Below, piece by piece: positions 32,798 through 43,898 of a DNA stretch of 64,000 bases. Within the stretch, counting starts at the first letter, position 1. Each line of letters begins with the position of its first letter. This DNA comes from Cepaea nemoralis (Eukaryota > Mollusca > Gastropoda > Stylommatophora > Helicidae), in the NCBI GenBank assembly GCA_014155875.1, contig JACEFZ010028134.1, positions 62,001-126,000 of the forward strand, given 5' to 3'. A program made the translations under genes and the position numbers. Below the pieces are notes generated by a model. That model saw only the letters and a list, made by a program, of their open reading frames with translations. It had not been told where the DNA came from and searched no databases.

Positions 32798-32824
32798 CGA
32801 CAGATCATCCTCATTGCACATCGA

Positions 32825-32931
32825 ACCAAACTTGCGTTTCACAAACTGTGGTGTTATATTTCAGCTGGCCAAGTGGATACTCCACCATGTCAGTTTGGCT
32901 GCTGTAAGAAAACCAAAAACGCAAGTTTGGT
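32825..32931. repeat. 15-bp inverted repeat, MITE-like
   Basis: ACCAAACTTGCGTTT at 32,825-32,839 and its exact complement at 32,917-32,931, 77 bp apart. No obvious target duplication flanks it. Confidence 0.45.
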
Positions 32932-33114
32932 GTTCATTTTGTTTCAATGAAATATTGATTGCTCTCAATGCTGCTAAGTTGTCTGTTATTGGCAGTTCTG
33001 TCCCATTCTTCTAAATATGCAGTTCCTTTGCAGCTGTTCCTGGGACAGATAGAATGAATAATTGTTGGAGACAACTGTATTAGCTTTTTCCTGTTCTTTT
33101 TTTTTTTTTTTTTT

Positions 33115-33410
33115 TGGCATTCACTCAGTTTGAGCTTAAGCATAGTCCATACATGGACTACTACTTCTAGTGCATTAGAGTAATTTTTGCGTGTGGATTA
33201 GCTTTGCCTATTACTAGTGTCCCTTACCATCAGGCGAACCCACTCTGACTTCTGAGGTACTTGTAATTTACGTCTCGAAGTCAAGGACGAGATGTCAACA
33301 TTCTAGTACAACTGTCCGGTGTAGGGGTTGAATCCATTACCTAGGCATCAGCACATCAGGTGTTTAAGAATGAACGCTCTTATCCATTGAATGCTGACTT
33401 TCATTAAGTG
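33115..33410 (-). mobile_element. SINE-like repeat, family C
   Basis: The longest member of the family, also at 8,407, 42,745 and 43,945. The minus strand begins at the high-coordinate end with CAATGGATAAGAGCG and GGATTCAACCCC (tRNA-like A/B box spacing). It ends in a T-rich tract on the plus strand, complementary to an A tail. Confidence 0.7.
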
Positions 33411-33567
33411 AGTTACAGTGATAAATATTTTACTTTATGAGAGTGATTACCTGTATAAACATGTTTGTTCTTGTGATGTATTGTCAGAGTCGTCCTTACA
33501 GGCAATCTAACTTTGACATGTTTTCTATTGTTTTGTTCATTGTATTTTTTCATTGAGTTGAGTCAAG

Positions 33568-34010
33568 TCAAGAACTGACATCACAGCTCTTGGTACACTC
33601 CCATACATGCTCTGTCCCCATCTGCAACAGCCAGCAAAGAGTCCCAATGCTAATGGTACCAATAGCAGCCTGATTATGTGTCTGTCTGGCCTTTCCTCGG
33701 ATTTTTGTTTGTTGGTCAGATCCTCTGGTCACTCCCTGCAGCACCATTCTCTCCAAGCCATGATGATCTACCCATTCTTCTACACTATACACATGATTCT
33801 AAAGGTCCCAGATCACATCCGCCGTATCATGTATTGATACCCCACTAAGTGATGCAGACAAAGCCAATCTATCCACCTGCTCGTTTCCCACCACACCAGC
33901 ATGTCCTGGGGGAAAAATCCAACAGGTGCTCTCTACTTTTGATCGTTGAATGGAAGCCTGCCACTCTGCCTGAAACATGTCTGTCTTCACCTTTCTCATC
34001 ATACTTTATG
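33568..34010 (-). pseudogene. RNase-H LINE 3' end
   Basis: Minus strand: CWIFPPGHAGVVGNEQVDRL (RNase H end motif), then a frame change, QGVTRGSDQQTKIRGKARQ, GTISIGTLCWLLQMGTEHV and WECTKSC. Homologous to 12,783-13,503. Confidence 0.85.
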
Positions 34011-34158
34011 TATCCGTTACATTTATGACATGTGTGCGCTGTTTGTCTTCCAGTCAGCAGAACTCAGATAGTGATTTCCTTTATTGTTTATATTTTTTGC
34101 ACTCAAATGTTATTTTGCTTCTAACGTTCAGCACAGTTAAGTTCTATTGAAAAATATG

Positions 34159-34399
34159 CCGGCTTCGTGGCTTAGAGGTTATGACTTTTCTCCGTAATCT
34201 CGTATACTCTCGTCGGTAACGTGATGACGGTTAGAATCAGCAGTGGTTCGAATTGCATCGGTAACTTACGGGGTATGTGAGCCGGCCGCTCAGAAAGCAA
34301 TGGCAAACTACTGAATGTAATCTTGCCAAGAAATCAACATACAGCTGAAAGATGCTGGTGTTGACAGCGATGTCCTGTAAAGGATATGCAAAAAAAAAA
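34159..34399 (+). mobile_element. tRNA-derived SINE, 241 bp, family B
   Basis: A box TGGCTTAGAGG (34,168-34,178), B box GGTTCGAATTG (34,245-34,255). The body contains GAAAGCAATGGCAAACTAC and CTTGCCAAGAA, and the 3' end is GTCCTGTAAAGGATATGC plus an A tail. TSD TTGAAAAATATG at 34,147-34,158 and 34,400-34,411. Second copy at 36,970-37,219; older relatives lie in the palindrome region. Confidence 0.92.
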
Positions 34400-34661
34400 T
34401 TGAAAAATATGTTGATTCCACAAGTAGTCTTAAATTGTTTATTGCGAGGAATTTGTATTGCATTTGTAACCTAGCATATTCTTGTTGGAGCATTCAACAA
34501 TTTGTATGTATTTCTTCCTAATTATCTTTCTTATCTTCTTATCCATCATATGAATTAAGAGTTCACATGGCGTTTATACATTATAACTTCAGTTTTATTC
34601 TGTTTACTTTTTGTATGTTATATGCAGCTGCTAGCGTTTTGTTTTCATTATATATTTATAT

Positions 34662-35480
34662 ATATGGTAGACCATTTTACATATCTAGGACCAGTGGTAA
34701 ATAGCAAATTATCCCTAGATCAGGAAATCAGCATCCGGATTGGTAAGGCAGCAACAACAATGAACAGGTTAAGAAAAAGAGTCTGGGAGAACAGGAAGCT
34801 TACTGCCAAAACAAAAGTCCTTGTCTATCAAGCCTGTGTCCTTAGTACTCTTCTTTATGGCAGTGAAACCTGGACAACTTACTCACACCAAGAGAAACGT
34901 TTAAACAGCTTTCATATACGATGTCTGCGAAGAATTCTTGGTATTAAGTGGCAAGACAAAATCACAAATACTGAAGTATTGGAAAGATCTGGTTGTGTGA
35001 CGGTTTATTCCATGCTCAGTCTTCGTAGGCTTAGATGGATAGGACATCTTAGGAGGATGGATGATGGTAGAATACCAAAGGACATCTTTTTTGGTGAATT
35101 ACAGATGGGTAAGATCTCAGGGTCGGCCTCTACTACGATACAAAGATGTGTGTAAGCGGGACATGATTGATACAGGCATTGATAATGCACAATGGGAGGA
35201 AGTCGCCGCTGAACGTATTGCATGGAGGGCAAAGATCAGAAATGGAATAAAGACAAAGGAGAAAATTATTGCAGATAAGTCACACAGCGAGCGTGTGAGA
35301 CGTAAGATGGTGCATGATGGTGGAAATGACCACGTGTTCACATGCACCCACTGTGAACGGACATTTACAGTGCGAATTGGCCTTATCAGTCACATTCACT
35401 ACCACCATGGGTAAAAGTTATTATGCCTTTTTAAAGCACAAACTATCGTCTGTCAAGACGGCAAGGTGCCAATGAATGAG
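34662..35480 (+). mobile_element. 5'-truncated LINE, C-terminal region with C2H2 finger, with TSD
   Basis: An 819-bp insertion flanked by ATATTTATAT at 34,652-34,661 and 35,481-35,490. Copy 1 has the empty site at about 80-95. The plus-strand frame encodes the post-RT region: YLGPVVNSKLSLDQEI, ACVLSTLLYGSETWTTYSH, FHIRCLRRILGIKWQDKI and LRRLRWIGHLRRMDDGRIPK. After a frameshift it continues to a C-terminal zinc finger, CTHC-x12-HIHYH. A one-base shift near 35,107 breaks the frame. No poly-A is visible. Confidence 0.9.
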
Positions 35481-35490
35481 ATATTTATAT

Positions 35491-36957
35491 TCAACCTTCA
35501 ACAAAATCTCTCTCATAGACACCAGCAATAGTACACCATGCCATGACCATATTCTTTATGTACATATATTTATTTTCTGAAATTTTTAATGTTTTTATCT
35601 CATCTCCTCTTGTACCTTGTGTTGTCAAGGTGAGGCATAAACAGGGATTTTCCCTACTGTTCAAAGAAAAAGAAAGAAGCAATGTTTTTGTTTTCTTGAA
35701 ATTTTGAAGTTCATTTTAATATGTTCAAGAGGCTCTACTGGTGATAATGTGATGGTCACGAGTGTAAATTTAAAGCAGATCTTAACGTGTTTAGGTTTGT
35801 TTTTGGTCAATGTCATAGACCTCCCCATCATGGCTTGTCTGTATGCACAATAGTCACTTGTACAAAGAATAGGTATACGACAGGTAAACTGTCAATGTTA
35901 GCCATATAAACAACTCCAACGCCAGGAGCGAGAAGAGATATGGCTAAGTTTAATGTTATAAAACGGACATCTTTAGATGAAGTCCAGGAATAAATAGATA
36001 CATATGTAAACTTTATAAATGCTCTCGCTCACGCGTTTTCCAGTCATTCTCTCTATAAGCCGAACGAACACATCAACTGCGTATTGCCGTTCACACACTC
36101 GGCGTCCTTGGTCTAATATATTCACGCATCGAGCGTTCTAAAACATCGTATTCCTTGTCATAACATTATCGATGCTCTGTACGTCTCGTCACTAAGTCGC
36201 AATCACTTTTATGCGTTCACACCAAGTCCCGTCATTATTATACTTCAGTCTCGCATTTCCTAAATCATTTTGTCTAGCTCCTAAATTCGTCATATTTTGT
36301 CGACGGTCTGAAGCACAGTATTACAGTCGGCTTCACTTTCTTCCCTCATCGTCTCTCTGACCTTCACCTATCAAGGGCTGTTAGTTTTCCCTCCTAGGCT
36401 TGTTCACCCGTCCACGTTTCATCCTCTGGTCAGTGAACGTTCACTCGTACTGTCACTCGTCCTTGAACTGGTGGTAACCGTGTCAGTACTTGTTGATGTC
36501 TACTTTGTCGGTTTAACTCCTGTCTGACTTGTCCTCAGCGATTGTCCGTGTCTGTCATCTGAACCTATTAACTCTTATCCATCATATTCTACACTGCTAC
36601 CTAATAACTATCGTAATATAGGACTGTGACAGTCAAGAATCACTTTCAATGCACATAGATATCTCCATAAGTTCTCAGTCTTCCCGGCAAAGATCCATAT
36701 GTGTGTATACCAAAATTATACGTGCCTGAAATATTCTTGTTTGTGGATACAAAAAATGGATCAGTTAAAGTATCCTTGTTCACACAGTGAACTATGTTGG
36801 ATATATTGGTGCTGACCCCATATTATTAGACCAATCAGCACTCAGTGGGTCATGTGATCAGTATCAGATTTTCCTTCCCAGGACATGTCCTGAATCCTGA
36901 TATCCATTTTAGGCTTGGTCGACCTGGGAGCCAAGGTCAATTGTTTTTAATCTGTCT
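35491..36957. other. No gene recognised (copy 2 counterpart of 90-1,910)
   Basis: Collinear with the start of the window minus the insertions at 412 and 1,596. No conserved frame between the copies. Confidence 0.5.
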
Positions 36958-36969
36958 AATGGGGATTTG

Positions 36970-37219
36970 GCCAGCTTCCTGGCCTAGAGATTAGCGACTT
37001 TTCTCCGTAATCTCGTATACTCTCATAAATAACGTGACGGTGAGAATCGGCAACGATTCCAATCGCGTCGTTAAATTACGGGGTATGTGAGCATGCCGCT
37101 CAGAAAGCAATGGCACATTACTGAGCGTAATCTTGCCAAGAAATCAACAATCAGCTGAAAGATGCTGATGTCAACAGCGATGTCCTGTAAAGGATATGCA
37201 AACATTTTAAACATTTTTA
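36970..37219 (+). mobile_element. tRNA-derived SINE, family B, with TSD
   Basis: Flanked by AATGGGGATTTG (36,958-36,969) and AATGGAGATTTG (37,220-37,231). Copy 1 is empty at about 1,908-1,920. A box TGGCCTAGAGA is present and the B box is degraded. The end has GTCCTGTAAAGGATATGC. Confidence 0.88.
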
Positions 37220-37429
37220 AATGGAGATTTGAACATATGACCACCATGCCAGCTGGCAAGTGTGCTAGCTACTGCACTGCACATGGTTCCCATCCTGAAG
37301 CTGTAGCAGTTGATACAACTAGAGTTTTGACAGTCTGGGATTCTGAGATTTGTAGCACATTTTTTTTCATTTTTTTTTTTTTTTCATCTTTCCATCCTTC
37401 TCATTCGATTATTATACCTTAATGTAGTT

Positions 37430-37570
37430 ACTGTCGTGTCTTCCCCGTGTTTATATGTTATGTTGTGTTGTGTTGTATTTGTTTCCTGAAGAAGGCTAGT
37501 CGCTGTAGTGTCTTCCCAGTGTTTATATGTTGTGTTGTATTTGTTTCCTGAAGAAGGCTAGTCGCTGCAA
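37430..37570. repeat. 67-bp minisatellite, about 2 units
   Basis: Counterpart of 2,524-2,757 with fewer units. Confidence 0.85.
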
Positions 37571-38640
37571 CAGAGTCGGTAGGTCAGTGCCTTGATCACA
37601 GATCATTAAAGAATTAGTCATGAAAAGACTACAGTTGTTTTATATTGTAGTGAAATATTTGCAGAGATTTTAATAGGCTTTGAATAGCATTATCCTCTCT
37701 GTTGTGTTTCCTTCTTGACATAGTAGAAGGGCTTGCAGAGTCAGGTGACTCCAAGATCTATGCCGACCGTAGCCCAGCTACTGGCAGGGGTCTCTCTCAT
37801 GTCGGACAGGTCAAGGGCAATCACAAACCTTGCTGTCTTGTAGGTAGACTGGAAATGTCAAAGGCTAAGGAAAGTAAATCCCAAAACATGTTTGTCAGTC
37901 AAAGGTACTGAGCCACAGGCTTCTTGAAACAGTGCAATGCAACCCACTCTATTTTGATGATATCATAAAAATAAATGTTTTGTTGGCTTGGCTTTACAGT
38001 GTGCTGCTTTTTACTTTTGTCAAATATTTGTTTCATATTTTTTATTAATGCTATTTGCCAATGTCATTTTTAACATGCTACGGAAGAATTGAGAACACTA
38101 GGGCATCTAGCAAAATCTGCTCATTCCGTGTTCTAATTCTTCTTATGATGATGAATCCGATTGTGGACAACTTTTACAAACTATACAACACAGGAAAGTT
38201 ATGCTTCTCCCGTATCTCAAGGTAAAGGATGGGATGTCTAGCTTTATCGGATTAGCGCTAAAAAAATGAAGTGTGTATGATGTGCGTACTGTATCATGTA
38301 TGTATGTAGTTAGGCTGTAATATTTTGCTATCAACTATCAGTATCAACTATCATGCTTCAGACTTAAGAATTACAACTCATCTCCCAGAAAATTCACAAC
38401 CATTCAACAGACCAATCTAGAAGTACGAGAGAAAGTCATTAACTGGATTTTATTATAGTGTAGGAAAGAGTATGGAAAGCAGAAAAGAAAATCTTATTTC
38501 AGGACACAAACTGGCTCTTAACCAATACCCTATGTAGGGGTCATGAAGATCAAGCAGTTTGCACATGTGCAATAGTGATTACAAAATTGCTACCCCACCA
38601 TTGACATTCTCTTCGTTTTTTGTTTGTTTTTTGTTTTGTT
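37571..38640. other. No gene recognised (copy 2 counterpart of 2,758-3,705)
   Basis: Contains only short frames. An extra 60-70 bp near 38,330-38,400 is not present in copy 1. Confidence 0.45.
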
Positions 38641-38644
38641 TTTT

Positions 38645-39405
38645 TATTCAGAGGATGTGAAAGCTTTCGAAATCTACAGAAGAATGGTAGTTTATTATGG
38701 AAACTGTTTTTGGAGTCAGGGTTGAGCGTATAAATAGAAAGAACAATTTTAAAAACAAAGACAAGATATCATTGATGAACTGCATAGTGGAAGACCTGCA
38801 AGTGTTACGATGACCATCTTTTGGGACATCAAGGGCCCTGTATTGGTGCAGTTCCAGGAAAGGGGTGAAACTGACTGGTGCCTCTTCTTCTTCTTCTTCT
38901 GTGTTCATCCGGAGTTGTTTTTTTCGGACGTGACAATTCCGTTGTGCCCGTTTACAGCAGAGCTGCGTTCTTGCGCTGTTACGTTAGGCCGACTTCTGTG
39001 GTCATTTGTGGGTTAACCTTCCCGAGACTAGTGCTCGATACAGTGACATGTTAGTGAACAAATTTAAACCCACATGCGATCAAAATGCCAGGGGCTTCTC
39101 TCAGAAGTAGTGCTGTTGCTGTACAACAATGCCCGCTGCGCATATGGCTGCGCAGACAATGGATATACTATGTGCTCTGAAATTTGAGGTCTTGAAACAT
39201 TCAGCACACAGTCCAGACTTGGCGCCATTGGACTTTCACTTTTGGACCCTTAAAAGAACATTTGTGGGGTCAGAGGTTTGCAGATTATGAGGTAATGGAA
39301 GCGGTGCAAAATTGTTTAAAGGCCACGCCCAAAACCTTGTTCCTAGAAGGCATCAACAAGCTAAGCCAGTGGCCAGGTGGACCAAGTGAGTTGCCAGGCA
39401 GGGGG
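38645..39405 (+). pseudogene. mariner-family transposase relic, copy 2
   Basis: Same arrangement as 3,711-4,435: helix-turn-helix piece, DELHSGRPAS, FWDIKGPVLVQF, nested SINE (38,880-39,030), then the SPDLAP and LFLEGINKLSQWPGG region in shifted frames. Slightly longer than copy 1 around GTTTGCAGATTATGAGG. Confidence 0.82.
38880..39030 (-). mobile_element. (GAA)n-tailed SINE-like element nested in mariner relic, copy 2
   Basis: Counterpart of 3,950-4,090 with the same core words; inherited through the duplication. Confidence 0.75.
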
Positions 39406-40199
39406 ACTGTTGAGTTGAATTGAGCTAAGAACTAACATCACTGCACTCAGGACATTCCCATACGCTCTTCATCCCCTCATTCAACAGCCAGCAAAGAGTC
39501 ACACTACTAATCGTTCCCACCACTATCTATGTTGAGAAATAACATACAAAATGTCTGGTTCGCACTATTGTAATAAATAAAAGTTAACGTAAAATTCCTG
39601 TTAATGAATTCCCCTCATAACAAAAACGTCTTGGATTTCAACACGTATAGTTCTCTTACAACATAGTTTATTATTCTTATGAATACAAAAAATACCTATT
39701 GATTTGCTTATTTTCACATGTCACCACAACAAACATTTTGGCTTGTCCTCTGTACAATGCTGTCTTTTTATTCTTTCATCTCAGATGTTGGCCACTGTTT
39801 TCTTCATGTCATCCTGTAATTGTACTTTCCTGTGTGGATGCTTGTCAAAGACTGTTGTGCTGTACAGGCTTGATGAAACTTTCTTTTTCCTCGTTTTATT
39901 TTTCTCAATTTGTATGTGTGTAATTTGCATTTACATGTCATTTCACTCTGAAGAGATATATCTGTAACATAATTCAAAAACACAATGCTAAATGTGCGTA
40001 CTATACATACACCACTCAGTAACTCACTATGTGCGCATTTTGACTTTAGTCACCTAACGTCCATTAAATTCATCTGTAACATAGAATCAATTTTAATATT
40101 TGGAAAATTATTAAACAAACAACAACATCCTTTAAGGACTCAGAGATATGTTGTGAGCAGACATACAACAGCGGATCAGTTGGTGGGAAAACTCAAGAG

Positions 40200-40718
40200 A
40201 CGTGCTTGGTAGCTTAGCTTTACTGCACTGTTTGATGGTGTCCTGAGATGTTGGTTATGCGACTTGTTTCTTTCAGTGTCTTCTTATCATCAAAAGACTG
40301 AAGCCAAATAGAGGACTACTGCAGCAACTGTGCTTGAATACTTCCCTAGCACTAAATGTACCGCGGCAGACTGTCTGGCAGTTCTTGTAGCCTCTTCTTG
40401 TATGTCTGATGATAAACGCAAGTCGGCGCAGAAGCGGGGCAAGAAATCATCTAGAGAAGAGGGATTAAAATGTATGCCCAGGTATTGTTGGGCGAAGTAA
40501 TGTTCATTGAATTTCTTTCTTTGTGACTTTGAAGACGCCACAAATGTCATTAATTGACCTGGTACAGCCATCTTGTCAGCATGCAGCATATATGCATGCG
40601 GCTGCCATGGTGTGAACATCTTGATCCTTCAAGGGTCCAGTCTAGAACTTGCTTGATCATCGAGGTGGCTGTGTCCGCCAACATCTTGGGCAGATGGAGT
40701 TTGTCTGCCATTATGTAT
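40200..40718 (-). pseudogene. GTF2B: TFIIB core pseudogene, copy 2 (better preserved)
   Basis: The minus strand preserves repeat 2 in one frame: FCADLRLSSDIQEEATRTAR and STVAAVVLYLAS. Repeat 1 is in another frame (ACIYAAC, stop, QDG, INDICGVFKVTKKKFNEHY). Alignment to TFIIB covers both cyclin folds without introns. The zinc ribbon and B-reader/linker are absent. The shared stop with copy 1 shows that the copy was dead before the 9-kb duplication. It lies immediately downstream of a Gmr1-like protease fragment in the same direction. Confidence 0.88.
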
Positions 40719-40724
40719 ACTGCT

Positions 40725-40888
40725 CCCTATTATAAAATCACAACATGGATTTTTCAGAGCTGCGCACTTGACTTTTCCTGAAATAAAAGAACAAATATTG
40801 GCCCATACCAAAGGGTATCTTTCCCTTCTCCCTGAAAATGTTTTACAAGTTATTGTTTCCTCTGTGTAGTCTTGTTTATTCACTTGTC
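40725..40888 (-). pseudogene. Gmr1-like protease fragment, copy 2
   Basis: Contains DYTEETITCKTFSG, YPLVWANI and GKVKCAALKNPCCDFIIGS, closely paralleling DYTGRHITCRTFSG and GKVKCAALTNPCCDVIVGN in the 25-kb element. Confidence 0.85.
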
Positions 40889-40889
40889 A

Positions 40890-41250
40890 CCTCATCTCAT
40901 CATGTTCCTCTTGTACTTTGTGGTGTCAAAGTGAAGTATAAACAGCACAGCGGGAGAGGGCTCCCTCTTAGGGGCTTCACGTACTGATATTCCCATGGAC
41001 TCTGCTATTCCCTCCGTCCATCGTTTATGTGGTCGGCCTCTTCCTCTGGTCATCTGGTCAGTACATCATTGCTTCTTGTGGTATACTGTTAGTTGGTAAC
41101 CTACTTACATGGCCAAACCATTTAACTTGTTGCCTTCTAATAAAATCTAGCGCTGCTATAACCCCCACTTTAGTCCTGATTTCTTCATTTCTGATCTTAT
41201 CTCTCCTTGATACATTGAGTAGTATTCTCAGGAATCACTAGTGATTGACG
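40890..41250 (-). pseudogene. LINE 3' coding fragment, copy 2
   Basis: Counterpart of 5,940-6,325 without the short internal duplication; it interrupts the Gmr1-like protease. Confidence 0.7.
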
Positions 41251-41800
41251 AAGCCTAATAATCATGGCACCCATGTCATGCAAGACCATTGCCATTTTCC
41301 CATTAACCAGACCTTAATGGATTTTTTTAAATTTTCCATTTATATGTACCGACATATTACTTTCCTCATCGGGTGTAGGAATGGTATGCCCATATGATAG
41401 GATGCAATCTGTATGAAACATTTTACAAGTTTTGCATGTAGCTGAGGTAAAATTATTGATGCAATTACCTAACTCTTACTCATCTACCTCACTTATTGAA
41501 TGACTGCTAACGACAGCAGATGCATTCACATTCTCAAGTTTTAATTGCTTTCTGCTGTCACATCCAGGCTGAATATGTCCATACGCCTTGTCAAAAAACA
41601 ACAACAAAATTATGTAAACTTGTATATTGGTTTTCCTTTTGTTGTTGGCTAGCTACAATTTTTTAAATAATATTTGTATTGAGGATTTCTGTCACACATC
41701 TCATTCTCACCATGTTTATGGGTACATTCTTTACATTTTATTATCCTACTTATTTTTAATCTTCTGTTGTTAAATCTTTTGTTATTCTCATATGGCTTGT
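41251..41800 (-). pseudogene. Gmr1-like gag/protease relic, copy 2
   Basis: Counterpart of 6,326-6,960. It holds one copy of the protease-site segment that is doubled in copy 1. Confidence 0.8.
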
Positions 41801-41954
41801 CCTCTATACAACGCTATCATTTTTATTCATTCTTCTCAGATATTGGCCACTACGTTTTCTTCATGTCATCCAGTAATTGTAAAAGTATGTCTCTTTGCGA
41901 TCATAGACTTTGCTGTGTGGATGTTTACTGCCACATTCTCCATTACAGAATTCT

Positions 41955-42310
41955 GGAAGAAACAGAAAAAAAAGTAAAAGTCAGGATTGTTTTATTTCTG
42001 GAACATACAGAAAAAAAAAAAGTAAAAGTCAGGTTTATTTCATTTCTGGAACATATGGAAACAAGTAAATGTCAGGCTTGTTTCATTTCTGGAACATACA
42101 GAAGAAAAAAAAGTAAAAGTAAAGTTTATTTCATTTCTGGAATATACAGAAAAAAAAGTAGAAGTCAGGGTTGTTTCATTTCTGAAACATACAGAAATAA
42201 AAGTCGTGCTTGATTCATTTCTGGAACATACAGGAAAAAAAGTAAAAGTTAGGCATGTTTCATTTTTGGAACATACAGAAAAAAGTAAACATCAGGCTTG
42301 TGTCATGTCT
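41955..42310. repeat. About 44-bp minisatellite, about 8 units
   Basis: Same unit as 7,100-7,975, uninterrupted here. Confidence 0.85.
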
Positions 42311-42439
42311 GCTTTAGTCAAGTTAAGGAAGCAAGTAACCAGCATCTTTGGCTTTGAGGATGGTGAGATGGTAGTTTCATAATTCCCTGACATACTGAGT
42401 TGAGTGTTGGATATTGATTCAAATAATATCATCATCATC

Positions 42440-42985
42440 TTGTACCTTGCGATGTTGAGGTGAAGCATAAACATCGAGAGAGAGCGTTTATGGGCTTCAT
42501 ATATTGTGATTTCCATGGAATTGTTATTCCCTCTGTACATCGTTTTCATGGTCGGCCTCTTCTTCTGGTTCTATTTTATCTGTACATCATTGCTTGTTGT
42601 AGTATGCTGTCAGCTGGTAGCCTAGGTATGTGGCCAAACCATTTCACTTGCTGTTTTCTAATGAGAAAGTTATAGGAAACCAATAATAACTGTTCAAAAT
42701 ACCCTAGACTTGTCCTTTAGGAAAAAGAATATGGGAAATAGAATATACTTTTTTGGCATTCACTCTTTTTAACTCTAGTATAGTCCACACATATACTACA
42801 ACTTCTAGTAGCACTGGACTGATTTTTGCATGTGGAATAGTTTTCTCTATTACGAGTCCCTCGCTATCAGGCGAACCCACTCCGACTTCTGAGATACTTG
42901 TAATTTATATCCCCAAGTCAAGGATGAGAAGTCAGCATCAGCACACTGGAAGTTTAAGAGTGAGTGCTCTTATCCAAAATAGACA
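42440..42985 (-). pseudogene. LINE fragment (42,440-42,665) and family C SINE (42,745-42,985)
   Basis: Counterparts of 8,085-8,330 and 8,407-8,690. The SINE has a 54-bp deletion between CAGCAT repeats. Confidence 0.6.
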
Positions 42986-43529
42986 TGCATGTAAACGTAT
43001 GAGAAGATGATGCAGATAGTAAAGCTAGTGCACAGCAGAAATCTAGGACACTGACGACTTCTTCCCCAAGTTCCACAGTGAGCCAACAGGTTATAATATG
43101 GTCATCCATATCTGGCCTGTGATCAGTTAATAAACAGAAAACTCCAGAAAGTTGAAGGCAAGAGAAGAAAGAGCTGACAACTAAAAAGATGTTCTGACAA
43201 CTTTAAAGACTATACTTGTGACAAAACCGACACACAGATAAGAGTTGCTTAGGTTAAGAAATAATTGAAAATACTGACTACAAACACAAAACTTTCATGG
43301 ATCAACTTATGTCAGAATAGGATAGGATAATAAGGGTTCTGAAGAGTTGATGGGGAAACATGGATTTGGGAATTGGGATAATGAACAAAAATGGGAATTT
43401 GTGTGCAGTTAATCAGTGTCACAGGAGGAAGTGTTTTTTCCAGATAAAAATTCAGAAAGCAACATAAGTATCACAGACCACAATACAGAAAATCAAACAT
43501 CTGTATTAACAAGACATTTTGATTATCTC

Positions 43530-43750
43530 TACACGACGTAAATGTGTCTCTTTCTTCTTCTTGTATATTATGGTCTAGTTTCATTAGCCTGTTTCAGGCA
43601 ATCATCATTAGTTACCATGGCAGTCCAAGGAATTCATAACATTTATCTCAGGAACCACATATCTATTGCTTCTAAGCTCTTCCTAATTTGTTTATTTACG
43701 TTCCAATATTCACTGCCATACAGGAACACAGGTTCTATATAAACACCGCT
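43530..43750 (-). pseudogene. LINE C-terminal fragment
   Basis: Minus strand: YIEPVFLYGSEYWNVNKQIR and KSLEAIDMWFLR. It begins within about 10 bp of the exon 5 donor of the saposin gene, in the intron. Confidence 0.75.
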
Positions 43751-43757
43751 TACTGAC

Positions 43758-43898
43758 CTATGATTAGTGTGTAATTGCCAGGAAACCATTGCTCACATGG
43801 TCCCTGTGTCGGGTCACAGTTAGGATCTGGTTGTGCAGCAAGTTTCAAGTTTTGGCTGTAGTTGCCAGCATTCTGGGGCTCATGCAGAAATGCACTTT
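43758..43898 (-). CDS. Saposin-like gene, exon 5
   Basis: 141 bp. Acceptor TTTATTACAG before it, donor GTCAGTAAG after it. Encodes AFLHEPQNAGNYSQNL and QPDPNCDPTQGPCEQWFPG, a Cys/Pro-rich segment of the domain after the saposin fold. Enters and leaves in phase 1. Confidence 0.9.

Larger units (their letters stand above)
34580..43685 (+). repeat. Direct duplication, copy 2
   Basis: Same orientation as 1-9,374. Copy 2 alone carries the LINE at 34,662-35,480 and the SINE at 36,970-37,219. It lacks the four insertions of copy 1. It ends about 70 bp from the donor side of saposin-gene exon 5, within the following intron. Confidence 0.93.
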
